64,000 bases of DNA from DASQMT01 sp963839615 (GCA_963839615.1 CAWIVY010000010.1:62001-126000); one strand, 5' to 3'. Numbered from the stretch's first letter, positions 9,022 through 17,926 are shown. The notes: generated by a model from the letters alone, not told the origin. Numbers and translations are program-made.

Positions 9022-9255
9022 GGCGCGAGGTCGGGCATGAGGTGGTCGGTCGCCTCGGCGTGGACGTGACCTACCTCGGGGCGGTAAGACAAACCCGCAG
9101 CGCATCGCGGCGGCGGTGTGATCGCGCACAGCGCCGACGCCGTCGAGATGTGCGTCGGTGGATGCGGCGGCGCAACGCTGCTACGCGCGGTGCTCCGTGA
9201 GTTGAACGAGATCGGTCGTCGGCGCGTGAGCGTCGTCCCGCACCGCATCGGTTAG
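8940..9255 (+). pseudogene. Remnant of a cobalamin-binding (methylmalonyl-CoA mutase C-terminal-like) domain
   Basis: Three frames together read KGRLAAHPQAAAQAVRREVG, then GHEVVGRLGVDVTYLG, VRQTPQRIAAAV, and IAHSADAVEMCVGGCGGATL ending VSVVPHRIG before TAG. The order and spacing resemble the B12-binding Rossmann domain of methylmalonyl-CoA mutase small domains (DxHxxG, then YLG.RQTP.I, then DAV). The expected DxHxxG cobalamin motif is poorly preserved (LAAHPQAA). Joining the frames needs a deletion and an insertion and no start is evident, so I treat it as decayed. Confidence 0.35.
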
Positions 9256-9282
9256 GCCGCCTCTGGCGGCCGGTGCCCGCAC

Positions 9283-9326
9283 TTGACAACGGATCTACTC
9301 TGCGGAAGCATCCTAAATGATTCATG
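9283..9326 (+). promoter_or_regulatory. Promoter/operator of the acetamidase gene
   Basis: TTGACA (9283-9288) lies 17 bases before a weak -10 (AAGCAT, 9306-9311). CTAAATGATTCATG follows at 9313-9326, matching 10532-10545 in all but the first base and lying 29-30 bases after its -35 in both cases. ATGATTCAT is a nine-base near-palindrome suited to a dimeric repressor. The RBS AAAGGGGA (9336-9343) precedes ATG 9349. Confidence 0.6.
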
Positions 9327-9348
9327 GTTCTCGTGAAAGGGGAGCATC

Positions 9349-10314
9349 ATGTCGGTGACGGAGGGGTCTGACATCGGAGCGGTTCACTATCTGGCCGATG
9401 CGCAGCACTACAACTGGGATCGCAACCATGATCCCGCCCTCACGATCAACCCGGGCGACACGGTTGTCTTCAAGTGTCGTGAGGCCGCCGACGGGCAGAT
9501 CACGTCCGAGTCGACATCGGAGTCGGCGCGGGCGCTGGACTTCGATCGCATCCATTCGCTGACCGGCCCCGTCTTCGTCTCGGGCGCCGAGCCGGGTGAC
9601 GCGCTACAGGTGGAGATCCTCGAGATCCGCCACGAAGGTTGGGCGTGGACCGTCGTGTACCCCGGTCTCGGTCTCCTGCACGAGGAGTTCGGCGACACAA
9701 CCGAGCTCTGGCAATGGAAGGTCGACAGCGACGGGCGCGCGGAGTTCAAGCCCGGCATCCGCGTTCCGATCGAGCCGTTTTGCGGCGAGATGGGGGTCGC
9801 GCCCGCCGAGCCCGGGGCACATGACACGCTGCCGTGCCGACGCGTCGGCGGGAATCTGGACGTTCGCCACCTGTGCCAGGGAAGCGTGCTGTTCCTGCCC
9901 GTCGAGGTCCCGGGCGCTCTCTTCTCGGTAGGGGACGGGCACCTGGCTCAAGGCGATGGTGAGGTCTGCGGAACGGCGCTCGAGGCTCCGCTCACCGCGA
10001 CCCTCCGATTCGATCTGCACAAGGGCCGCGAGCTATCGGCGCCCGCGTACGAGACCCCCGGGCCGACGACGACCAAGTCAGACGCGTTCGGGCACTTTGT
10101 CCACACGGCCGTCGGCCAAGACATGCAGCGCGGCGCGCAAGAGGCCGTCCGATCGACGATGGCGTTTCTCGAGGCCAACTACGGCCTCAGTCGACTCGAG
10201 GCTTACATCCTTTGCAGCGCCGCGGGGGACCTCAAGATCTCCGTTCCGGTGCTCGCCGACGGTCACGCGAGCGTGGTCTCCTTCCACCTACCCAAGTCGA
10301 TCTTCGTCAGCTGA
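9349..10314 (+). CDS. Acetamidase/formamidase family protein
   Basis: This 321-residue protein of the FmdA/AmdA family hydrolyses short aliphatic amides such as formamide or acetamide to the acid and ammonia. Family segments include HYNWDRNHDPALTINPGD, GPVFVSGAEPGDALQVEILE, GIRVPIEPFCGEMGVAPAEP with the metal-pocket Cys/Glu, and GGNLDVRHLCQGSVLFLPVE. ATG 9349 has a good RBS. The promoter matches those of the neighbouring importer and the pyridine operon, so it may process an amide from the same substrate or scavenge formamide-like products. The substrate is not determined. Confidence 0.85.
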   Translation: MSVTEGSDIGAVHYLADAQHYNWDRNHDPALTINPGDTVVFKCREAADGQITSESTSESARALDFDRIHSLTGPVFVSGAEPGDALQVEILEIRHEGWAWTVVYPGLGLLHEEFGDTTELWQWKVDSDGRAEFKPGIRVPIEPFCGEMGVAPAEPGAHDTLPCRRVGGNLDVRHLCQGSVLFLPVEVPGALFSVGDGHLAQGDGEVCGTALEAPLTATLRFDLHKGRELSAPAYETPGPTTTKSDAFGHFVHTAVGQDMQRGAQEAVRSTMAFLEANYGLSRLEAYILCSAAGDLKISVPVLADGHASVVSFHLPKSIFVS

Positions 10315-10444
10315 CGTCTGAGGCACCGGCGTGAGCCCTGAGCGGACTGACCCCATCCCGCGGTGTGCGTGGCCTGAGCCTGCGGCCGCGCGCTCGCGGG
10401 CCTGGACCCCTCGCCGGGAGTGAGCGGCCGTGGCGGCCTTGAGG

Positions 10445-10464
10445 CCGTGAGCTCGCTCTCACGG
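10445..10464. terminator. Possible hairpin terminator after the acetamidase gene
   Basis: CCGTGAG pairs with CTCACGG around a six-base loop. There is no T-run, and it lies about 130 bp after the stop codon. The remaining 10315-10444 sequence shows no gene. Confidence 0.3.
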
Positions 10465-10501
10465 TCCTTGCGCCATGCCCGTCGAAAGCGACGAGCGGCC
10501 C

Positions 10502-10545
10502 TTGACATGGCCGTGCCTATCGGCTAAATCTTAAATGATTCATGA
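10502..10545 (+). promoter_or_regulatory. Promoter and operator of the CUT2-type importer
   Basis: TTGACA (10502-10507), a 17-base spacer and TAAATC (10525-10530) make a strong sigma-70-type promoter. TTAAATGATTCATGA (10531-10545) covers the start site. The same arrangement occurs at 8355-8318 on the minus strand and at 9283-9326. Confidence 0.7.
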
Positions 10546-10572
10546 TACGCACTGGTCCAATCCGCCGCAGCC

Positions 10573-12122
10573 TTGCGCAGTGAGCCACGCCGCTCTACCG
10601 GCGCCGCGCTCGCCGTCCGCAACCTGAGCAAGACGTTCCCTGGCACGCGTGCGCTCGATTCCGTGCATCTCGACGCGGCCGCCGGGAAGGTGACCGGTCT
10701 CGTTGGACACAACGGCTGCGGCAAGAGCACGCTGATCAAGGTTCTCGCCGGCTACTACGACGCGGACGTCGGCGCCGAGGTCTCGATCGGCGGCATCCCA
10801 CTGGAGCGATTGACCGCAGCATCTGCAGCAGCTGCCGGAATGCGGTTCGTGCACCAGGACCTGGGTCTGGTGGGCAGCCTTAGCGTCGTCGACAACCTCG
10901 CTCTCAGCCTCGGTTACAGGACCCGCCGATGGGGGCGAGTCGACCAGCGTTTGGAGATCGAGCGTTCGGAGCGCGCGATCGGCCTACTCGGCTGCTCATT
11001 CGACGTCCGACGACCGGTAAGCGACCTGGCACCGGCGGAACGCACAGTCGTCGCCGTGGCGCGAGCGCTGGAGGGCTGGGAGACCGGCGCTGTGCACTTG
11101 CTCGTGCTCGACGAGCCGACCGCCTCGCTCCCGCGCGAAGAAGCGCTCCGCCTATTTGAGGTAGTTCGGGCCGTCTGCAACCGCGGCGTGGCGGTGCTCT
11201 TCGTCTCCCATCATCTCGACGAGATCCTGGGGCTCGCCGACAGCGTCGTGGTCATGCGCAACGGCCGAGTCGTCACCACCGAGAATACGGAATCGCTCGA
11301 CCACGACCGGCTGGTGTCGTTGGTGGTGGGTGACGAGATCGCTCCGACCGCCGCCGCGCGCCATGCCAGGAAGCCCCACGCAGACACGACGCCGGGCTTG
11401 TCGGTTGACGCCCTCAGCGCAGGATTCCTTGATGGCCTCTCCTTCGACGTGTCTCGAGGCGAGATCCTCGGGATTGGTGGCCTGACCGGGTCCGGGCGCG
11501 AGGAACTGGCTGGATGTGTCTTCGGGGTTCGGCCTCGGGCCGGACGGGTGACCGTCGCGGGGAGTGTCATTTCACCCGGTCGGCTCGATCATGCCGTCGC
11601 CGCCGGGATGGCGCTTGTGCCCGCGGACCGCATGGCAGAAGCGCTCGTGCCTCGGATGTCGGTGAGAGGGAACTTGAGCCTCCCGGGCATCGCGGCCTTC
11701 TTTCGGCGCGGCAGGCTGAATGGCGAGCGCCGAGCGCGAGCAAGTCGATACCTGGCTGCGGAAGACCCAGATCGACCCGCGGTTCCGCGAACGGCCGATC
11801 TTTCAACTGAGCGGCGGAAGTCAGCAGAAAGTCGTGCTCGCGCGCTGGCTGCGGTGTCGACCCGAGGTGCTCGTCCTCGACGAACCGACGCAGGGTGTGG
11901 ATGTCGGTGCCAGGCACGACATTCATGACTTGATCGAGAAGAGCGGCGGGTGACGGGGCCGCGGTCCTCATCTGCTCTACCGACTCCGAGGAGCTGGAGC
12001 GCCTGTGCGACCGGGCGTTGGTCCTCAGCCGAGGACGAATCGCCGCCGAACTCGTCGGCGATGACCTACGAGCGGATGTCATCGACCGACGCTGCATGGA
12101 TGGAAGACCTGGACAGAAATGA
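10573..12122 (+). CDS. CUT2-type (RbsA/MglA-like) ABC importer ATPase, two frameshifts
   Basis: This ATPase of about 515 residues carries two nucleotide-binding domains. The first has Walker A GHNGCGKST and Walker B HLLVLDEPTAS. The second has FQLSGGSQQKVVLARWL (signature) and EVLVLDEPTQGVDVGA (Walker B), and like other RbsA proteins lacks a normal second Walker A (GLTGSGREEL). A TTG at 10573 is the likely start. One extra base near 11733 and one in a G-run near 11950 break the frame; joined, it ends DRRCMDGRPGQK with TGA overlapping the permease ATG. It energises import by the permease and binding protein that follow. Confidence 0.82.
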
Positions 12123-13138
12123 ACGAGACGATCGAAACCACCACGCCACCGTCCGGTGAGGTCACGGTGCCTGAGACTCGGGTTGCAACGCAGAAACGGC
12201 AACTGGCTCTCCGAGGGCTGGACCGTTACGCGGTGTTCTATCTGTGGGCCGCGGTTATTGTGCTGTTCGGGATTCTTGTTCCTGACACGTTTCTCAGCTC
12301 GGACACGCTCCGGCTTGTCCTGAGCGACCAGGCGATTACGGGGATGCTGGCGATAGGCGCCCTCCTGCCGTTTGCGGCGGGTCTGTTCGACCTGTCTTTT
12401 GCGACCGTGGCCGGCTTCGCGATGGTCATGGTTTCGTCGCTGATGCTCAACTCCGGCTTCAGCGATCCCGTGTGCGTCTTGCTGACGGTGGTCAGCTGTG
12501 CTTCGATCGGAGCAATTTCTGGGTTTGTCGTGGTTCGTATCGGTGTGAGCTCGTTCGTAGTCACACTGGCAATGAGCTCGGTGGTCCTCGGTGTGACCTC
12601 CAAGATCTCCGGCGGCGGAACCATCCAGGGTGGCCTCACCGAGACATTCCGAGATATTGGTCTCGGCTCCACCTTCGGGATACCCAGGTCCTTCTTGTAT
12701 CTCGTTGCACTCGCGGCGCTTGTCTACTACGTGCTTGAGTGGACACCAACCGGTCGTCGCCTTTTTGCGATCGGCGGAAACGAAGCCGCCGCACGGCTGT
12801 CCGGAGTACGTGTGGATCGACTGCGTTTTGGGGCGTTGGTGGCTTCCGCCACGATCGCAGGGCTAGCAGGCGTGCTTCTCGCGGCGAAGGTAGGTATCGC
12901 CTCGGACTCGGCGGCGCCTGCGTTCCTACTGCCTGCGATCGCAGCGGTCTTTCTGGGGTCCACCCAGATCAAGGATCGCTTCAACGTCGTCGGGACCCTC
13001 GCAGGGGTCTACCTGCTCGCGACGGGCACGAAGGGCCTGCAGCTCAACGGGGTAGAGCCATGGGTTATCGACTTTTTCAACGGGCTGGCGCTCCTCGTCG
13101 CGGTATCGATTGCCGCGATCCGTCATCGCGCCGGCTGA
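12119..13138 (+). CDS. RbsC-like ABC importer permease
   Basis: This 339-residue integral membrane protein is of the branched-chain/ribose permease superfamily, with about nine or ten hydrophobic segments. The ATG overlaps the ATPase stop (ATGA). The cytoplasmic coupling loop TGRRLFAIGGNEAAARLSGV is the family signature, and the C-terminal half has AFLLPAIAAVFLGSTQIKDR. With the flanking ATPase and binding protein it forms a simple-sugar-class importer. Its substrate may not be a sugar, given the co-regulated acetamidase and pyridine genes. Confidence 0.88.
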   Translation: MNETIETTTPPSGEVTVPETRVATQKRQLALRGLDRYAVFYLWAAVIVLFGILVPDTFLSSDTLRLVLSDQAITGMLAIGALLPFAAGLFDLSFATVAGFAMVMVSSLMLNSGFSDPVCVLLTVVSCASIGAISGFVVVRIGVSSFVVTLAMSSVVLGVTSKISGGGTIQGGLTETFRDIGLGSTFGIPRSFLYLVALAALVYYVLEWTPTGRRLFAIGGNEAAARLSGVRVDRLRFGALVASATIAGLAGVLLAAKVGIASDSAAPAFLLPAIAAVFLGSTQIKDRFNVVGTLAGVYLLATGTKGLQLNGVEPWVIDFFNGLALLVAVSIAAIRHRAG

Positions 13139-13216
13139 CGGATCCGGCAGGGCAGCTGCGTGTCGGCCGATTGATGGCCGTGGATTGGGCAATGTCAACG
13201 ACTGAGGGGGTAAAGG

Positions 13217-14353
13217 ATGAGAGGTATCGATCGCATATGTGTGGTCGTTGTGCTGGTAGCGATTGCCGTTGGCACGGCCGGATGTGGCGACTCTGAAGAC
13301 GAGAAGTCTTCACCCGCCGCTGGCGCCACAAATTCTCGTGAGGTGACCGAAGCGAAGAAGATCATTCGGCAAGCTTCCACGCTGCCGACTCGGCTGACAG
13401 TGACAGAGCCACTTCCCGCGAAGCCGGAACCCGGCGAGTCCGTTTACTACATCGGATGCGGCTTTCCGGTGTGCGACCAGATATTCGAAGGCATCAAGGC
13501 GGGGTCGGACACGCTCGGCTGGAAGGCAACCAAGATCAACATCGATCAGTCGAACCCGGCCACGATCAACTCGGGTGTAGAGCAAGCGATTCAGAATGGC
13601 GCGTCGATCGTCATTCAGACCGGCAACGAGGTTGCCTCGTTCGAGGCGGCCCTAGGGACCGCCAAGCAAAGGAACGTGCTCTTCCTCGATGGGAACACCA
13701 ACAATCCACAGGGCGACAATGGGATTCAGGCCAGAGTAGCGCCCACGAGTGTCATGCTGCCGAAATATGGTGAACTGGTCGGGAACCTCATCGCCGCAGA
13801 CTCGGACGGCAAAGCGAAGGTTGGGTTCGTCCGGATCAAGACGTACGACACTATCTTCCAGGAGGGATTCGAATCCGTTCAGAAGACCCTGGACGAACGA
13901 TGCCCGTCGACTTGCACTGGAGAGGAGATAATCGTTGGCGTGCAGGACTTCTTCAATCAGAAACTGCCCGGCCGCGTGGTCTCCTATCTGCAGTCTCACC
14001 CGGACATCGACTATCTCGTGTTTGGCTTCGGCACGCCCGAGACCGGGGTCGTACCGGCGCTTCAGGAAGCGGGTCTGACCGACATCAAGCTCACGGGGTT
14101 TTTCCCGGAGCCTGCGCAGCAGGCTGAGATCAAGGACGGCGCTTCGCTGCCCTGGCCCGGTGCACCGCTTGGAGTGGAGGGTTGGCAGTTCGTCGATGCG
14201 GCAGCTCGTATCCGCCAGCACGTGGACATGGAGGGATACGACCAGCTGGGCATCCCAGTGTGGATGATCAACAAGGACAATCTCGCGTCAGCGACGGAGT
14301 ACGCGAACGCGCCCGAGGACTATGTCGAACAGTTCAAGCGACTCTGGAAGTGA
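13217..14353 (+). CDS. Periplasmic-binding lipoprotein of the CUT2-type importer
   Basis: This 378-residue RbsB-like (Peripla_BP_4) binding lipoprotein has a signal peptide with lipobox GTAGC, so the Cys is lipidated and the protein sits on the outer face of the membrane. The mature part contains QAIQNGASIVIQTGNEV and DYLVFGFGTPETGVVPALQE, typical of the two lobes. It follows the permease after 78 bp with a GGGGGTAAAGG ribosome site before ATG 13217. The C-terminus is followed by a strong hairpin. The ligand is unknown. Confidence 0.85.
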   Translation: MRGIDRICVVVVLVAIAVGTAGCGDSEDEKSSPAAGATNSREVTEAKKIIRQASTLPTRLTVTEPLPAKPEPGESVYYIGCGFPVCDQIFEGIKAGSDTLGWKATKINIDQSNPATINSGVEQAIQNGASIVIQTGNEVASFEAALGTAKQRNVLFLDGNTNNPQGDNGIQARVAPTSVMLPKYGELVGNLIAADSDGKAKVGFVRIKTYDTIFQEGFESVQKTLDERCPSTCTGEEIIVGVQDFFNQKLPGRVVSYLQSHPDIDYLVFGFGTPETGVVPALQEAGLTDIKLTGFFPEPAQQAEIKDGASLPWPGAPLGVEGWQFVDAAARIRQHVDMEGYDQLGIPVWMINKDNLASATEYANAPEDYVEQFKRLWK

Positions 14354-14379
14354 CCAACTGAGAACTGGTGTGCCGGTGC

Positions 14380-14400
14380 GGCCCCGCCGCCGGCGGGGCC
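14380..14400 (+). terminator. Hairpin terminator of the importer operon
   Basis: A perfect 9-bp stem, GGCCCCGCC with GGCGGGGCC, encloses a 3-base loop 26 bp after the binding-protein stop. There is no T-tract, as is common in GC-rich actinobacteria. Confidence 0.6.
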
Positions 14401-14814
14401 GCCGCAGTGTGCCTGGAGGATCCTCGACGGCACTGACGGCGCAGCCTCCGGCGTCGAACCCGCGCTTAACGCTGGTCTTGCGAGCATCGACGCGATCTAT
14501 GCCATCGAGCACGTAAACGCGTGTAACGCGGACGCCGCATCACCGGTCCACGTGCAGGAGTTCTGGAAGAAGCACGGCGAGCATCCGGGATTCGCGGCGG
14601 GCACCTGACCTCGACAAGCCGGCGCGGGTCGCTCGTCGTCGACGCGCGTTGCCGTGGATGACCTCGTGTGTCGGCGACCCCGGGCACTCAGTGGGTAACG
14701 CAAGGTGCCGACCGTTGCGCGACGGTGCCGACAACTGCCGTTCACCGTTTCGTCGTCTTTGCAGGTCTTCTTCTGCCTGCGCGCGTTGCGGCTGCTGGCC
14801 GGACTGCCATGGTA
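14401..14814. other. Gene-poor stretch with a possible protein remnant, edge of an integration scar
   Basis: No convincing complete gene is visible. One plus frame reads HVQEFWKKHGEHPGFAAGT before a TGA near 14608 and could be the tail of an unidentified protein. The stretch lies between the importer terminator and the tRNA-like sequence with the recombinase remnant, so it probably formed during insertion or loss of a mobile element. Confidence 0.3.
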
Positions 14815-14853
14815 AGGAAGGGGTCGACGGTTCGAGTCCGTCAGAGGGCTTCA
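14815..14853 (+). other. tRNA 3'-end-like sequence, probable attachment site scar
   Basis: GACGG-TTCGAGT-CCGTC (14826-14842) is a well-formed T-arm with a canonical loop, preceded by a variable-loop-like GGGGTC and followed by AGAGGGCTTCA. No matching acceptor 5' strand, D-arm or anticodon arm is seen upstream, so this is a tRNA tail and not a whole tRNA. It abuts a tyrosine-recombinase remnant. This is the usual arrangement for an element integrated at a tRNA 3' end. Confidence 0.5.
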
Positions 14854-15380
14854 CTGAATGCGCGGCAATTAGCCATCTTCGCCGTAGAGCGTCTGGATTG
14901 AGCGCCGCCAGCTGACCGAGCCGGGTACCCAGTGGGTACCGTTCCTTCGCGGACGGCCTTCCTTGCCCCCCGGATCACTTCGACGGCCGGGCGCCGACGA
15001 GCGGGGTCAAACTCCTCGAACAGGCGGCCGTAGATGTCAAGGCACGTGCTTGGCTTGTGGCCAAGATCGGGCGCGACCTCGAGCACGTTCCGGCCCTCGA
15101 AGATGAGCAAGCTCGCGAAGCTACCGCGCGGAGTCACGGGGGATCGTGTCGTCGGGCAGGCCGACGGCGATCGCGGCCGGTTGGACGATCTCTTCACGCC
15201 AGTTGTCCCAGTCGTCGCTCGACCACTCGCCGAACACGAGCTCGTGGTCATTGGGGCGCCCGCAGCGGATGCGCAACTGGGCCAGGTCGCCGGCAAGTGG
15301 CGCGAGCAGCCGGATCTGGCGCGACTTGACGCGGCCGCCCTTTGTGGCGCGGTAGGTGATGGCGCGCTCCCCGACTTGGC
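14841..15380 (-). pseudogene. Truncated, frameshifted tyrosine recombinase (phage-type integrase)
   Basis: Only the catalytic domain remains. VGERAITYRATKGGRVKSRQ and RLLAPLAGDLAQLRIRCG are the beta-hairpin region. After a frame change near 15130, LRGSFASLLIFEGRNVLEVA, LGHKPS and DIYGRLFEEF supply the Arg, the second His and the tyrosine nucleophile region. The residue after LR is Gly where a His is usual. The N-terminal DNA-binding part is missing; an unrelated gene lies there instead. It points toward the tRNA-like sequence at its 3' end, as integrases do beside their attachment site. Confidence 0.6.
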
Positions 15381-15585
15381 ACCACTGCCTCGGACTCGGA
15401 CCGCGGACCCGAGTATGCGAGCACGCTGACAAGCGTGGCGTCGCGATGCCGGTCGAGCTCTGGGCGTCGCGCGTGGCGTCGCCCGCGCCTGTCCCGTCGC
15501 GGGATGGGTCGAGCATGTGCCGCCGGATCAGTTCGAGCGGGAGACCGGCTGCGGCTCGCGAGTACGCGCTCTCTTCGGCTTGGCG

Positions 15586-16020
15586 ATGAGCGGGGATCGC
15601 AAGGACCGCTTCTTCGGCGGGCACATGGACGAGGTCGTGGCGTACGCCGAGGGCTTCTTGACCGCGTTCTTCTACGCCCCGGTCGCGACGCCGAGCACGG
15701 GGAAGCCTGCGTGGCTCGCCCACTTCGAGGGCTTCACGAAGGAGTTCCACAAGGCGCGAGTCAACGCCGGCGGGATGCCGAAGAGCCGCAAGGGGATCCC
15801 GGAGGACAACCTCGCGATGAGGGAGAGCGCGAACGCCGTCATACCCGAGTCCGAGAAGCAGGTGAGGGAGTACTGCGACACGGCGGTTCCGGCGCAGGTC
15901 AAGAACCTGGCCGCATGGATGGAGCACCTCGACAAGGCCGGAGGCCTGTACCGGCCCGCGCTCGACATGGTCTACAAGGTCGCCACGGGCGGGAGGTCGC
16001 TGGCGAAGCGCAAGCCCTGA
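15586..16020 (+). CDS. Hypothetical protein next to the integration scar
   Basis: This frame of 144 residues begins MSGDRKDRFFGGHMDEVVAY at ATG 15586; an in-frame ATG at 15517 would add 23 residues but crosses recombinase-like sequence. I do not recognise a family. The composition is soluble and rather helical, rich in Lys, Glu and aromatic residues (FEGFTKEFHKARV, YCDTAVPAQVKNLAAWMEHL), without membrane segments. A four-helix or DinB-like fold is conceivable but unproven. It is probably cargo or leftover of the integrated element. Its stop is 7 bp from that of the convergent glycosyltransferase gene. Confidence 0.5.
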   Translation: MSGDRKDRFFGGHMDEVVAYAEGFLTAFFYAPVATPSTGKPAWLAHFEGFTKEFHKARVNAGGMPKSRKGIPEDNLAMRESANAVIPESEKQVREYCDTAVPAQVKNLAAWMEHLDKAGGLYRPALDMVYKVATGGRSLAKRKP

Positions 16021-16027
16021 CGGAGGC

Positions 16028-17308
16028 TCAGTCCTCGGCGGTCGCGGCGACCCGCGGCCGGACGAGTGCCTCCAGCTCGGCCAGGACGGCACCGCTGTCG
16101 GCCTCCGCGCGCACCTGCTCGCCGAGCTGCGACGCCCCGGCCCGGAACGACGGGTCGTCGAGCACCCGGCGCACGGCGGCGGCGATCTTCGCCGGCGACG
16201 CCTTCTTGGACAGCTTGACCCCGGCGCCGCGCGCGGCCAGCCGCGCGGCGTTGTCGGGCTGGTCGCGGCCCGTCGGCATGCACACGATCGGCACGCCGGC
16301 GACGAGGCCCTTCATCACCGTCCCGTGCCCGCCGTGGGTCACCAGCACGTCGGCGTGGGCGAGCACCTCGTGATGCGGCGCCGAGCGCACGACGGTCACG
16401 CCGGGCGGCGCGTCGATCTGCGCCGGGTCGACCGCGGGCCCGGTGGTCACCAGTCCGCGGACGGGTAGCCTGCCGAGCGCCGTGACCGCGCGCTGGAGCT
16501 GGTCGGTGTGATCCATGAACGTCGTGCTCATCGCGACCAGGACGAGCGGACGGTCGTCCGGGACGGGCGGGGTCCACGGCTCGGCCCACTGCGGCTCGTC
16601 GAGTTGCGGGCCGACGTAGCGGACGTTCGGCGGCAGCACGGCCGGGAAGTCGAATGCGGCGGCGGTGAGGGCCAGCACGCGATCGGGCCGCTCGAACTGC
16701 TCCAGCAGCCGGTCGAGCGGAGCGAGACCCAAGGACCCCCGCACGCGGTTGAGCTCGGGTAGGCCCTTGTCCCACAGCCGGTCGACGAGGCCGTTGAACG
16801 CGCGGTCGCGCGCGCGGCCGAGCCGGGACTTGGCAGGAAGCAGCCCGGTCCCGAACGGCGGCATGCCCTCGACGGGGAGCGACACGACGTTGGGGACGAG
16901 CGCGGCGCACGGCACCTCGCGGACCTCGGCGGCCATCATCGAGCCGAACAGCGGGAAGCTCGTGACGACGGCGTCGGGCTGGACGTCGTCGATGGCGGCC
17001 AGCGTCTCGGCAGCAAACAGCGGCGCCGGCCCGACGAACAGCTTGTCCAGCATGTTGGGGATGATGTTCAGCGGGTTGCGCACCTCCCAGTCACGCAGGT
17101 AGTCGTCCTCCGGGCGGCGCGTCACGTGGTGGGGCGCTTGGACCCACGTCCGGAAGTCCGTCACGCCGGCGGCTCGAACCTCCGGCTCGGTCACCGGGTC
17201 GCCGAGCACCGTCACGCCGTGCCCCGCCTCGACGAGGCGACGGACGATGGTCAGCTCGGGCGGCAGGCTCCCGCCGCCGTCCCACTGGGGAAAGAGGAAT
17301 CGCGCCAT
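16028..17308 (-). CDS. GT1-family glycosyltransferase (MGT/UGT-like)
   Basis: This 426-residue GT-B glycosyltransferase is similar to macrolide and sterol glycosyltransferases of actinobacteria. The N-terminal domain starts MARFLFPQWDGGGSLPPELT. The C-terminal nucleotide-sugar site is HADVLVTHGGHGTVMKGLVA followed by VPIVCMPTGRDQPDNAARL. It probably glycosylates a small hydrophobic acceptor; the acceptor is unknown. It lies 3 bp behind a TetR gene on the same strand. Such pairs often glycosylate and inactivate a compound sensed by the regulator. Confidence 0.83.
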   Translation of the reverse strand: MARFLFPQWDGGGSLPPELTIVRRLVEAGHGVTVLGDPVTEPEVRAAGVTDFRTWVQAPHHVTRRPEDDYLRDWEVRNPLNIIPNMLDKLFVGPAPLFAAETLAAIDDVQPDAVVTSFPLFGSMMAAEVREVPCAALVPNVVSLPVEGMPPFGTGLLPAKSRLGRARDRAFNGLVDRLWDKGLPELNRVRGSLGLAPLDRLLEQFERPDRVLALTAAAFDFPAVLPPNVRYVGPQLDEPQWAEPWTPPVPDDRPLVLVAMSTTFMDHTDQLQRAVTALGRLPVRGLVTTGPAVDPAQIDAPPGVTVVRSAPHHEVLAHADVLVTHGGHGTVMKGLVAGVPIVCMPTGRDQPDNAARLAARGAGVKLSKKASPAKIAAAVRRVLDDPSFRAGASQLGEQVRAEADSGAVLAELEALVRPRVAATAED

Positions 17309-17311
17309 TTC

Positions 17312-17902
17312 TCAGCTCCTATGGCGGGCGAGAACGCCCCGTACGAGGTCGGTCAGTTGCAGTTCGGTCTGCTCGCGGCTCAGTTCGAGGTCGCGGCGGA
17401 AGAGCTTCCAGGTGAAGACGTCGAGCGCGGCGTGGAGCCCGAGCAGGACGCGCCGCCGCTCCTCGGGGTCTTCCGGCATGCGGTCGCCGAGCATCTGCTC
17501 GAGCCACGCCTGGTGGAACGCGCGACCCTCGGCGAGGCGCTCGGCAACCTCGGGAATCCGGCCGCTCAGCGCCGCCCACCGGCAATTGGCGTCGCCCACC
17601 GCCTCGTACCGCGTACACACCGCGCCCACGACCGAGGCGACGTCGCCCGCCACGGCGCCGGCCTGCAGCTCGCCCACCTGCTCGGTGAAGACCGCGCCGG
17701 CAAGCGGCAGCACGCCGGCCTTGCTGCCGAAGTGGTTGAGGACGGTCTGGTGCGAGACGCCCGCCGCGCGAGCGATCTCGTTGAGCGTGACGGTGTCGTA
17801 GTCGCGCTCCCGGAAGAGCTCGAGCGCCTTCTCGGCGATCCTTCGCTTGGTGCCCTCCACCGCTTCGGACCGCTTGGTCATGTCGTAGGCGCGATCGAGC
17901 AT
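17312..17902 (-). CDS. TetR-family regulator
   Basis: This 196-residue protein begins MLDRAYDMTKRSEAVEGTKR. The TetR helix-turn-helix is LNEIARAAGVSHQTVLNHFG at roughly residues 40-60. The remaining helices form a variable ligand domain. It is first in a two-gene unit with the glycosyltransferase. An inverted repeat over its promoter (17927-17941) suggests autoregulation with induction by the acceptor compound. Confidence 0.85.
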   Translation of the reverse strand: MLDRAYDMTKRSEAVEGTKRRIAEKALELFRERDYDTVTLNEIARAAGVSHQTVLNHFGSKAGVLPLAGAVFTEQVGELQAGAVAGDVASVVGAVCTRYEAVGDANCRWAALSGRIPEVAERLAEGRAFHQAWLEQMLGDRMPEDPEERRRVLLGLHAALDVFTWKLFRRDLELSREQTELQLTDLVRGVLARHRS

Positions 17903-17926
17903 CGTGCGGAGACCCTAACAGTACGA

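Noticed and set aside
15121..16092. A 323-residue minus-strand frame over the hypothetical gene at 15.6 kb
   Set aside because: Only the last 85 residues resemble a protein (recombinase remnant); the rest is antisense to a better plus-strand gene.
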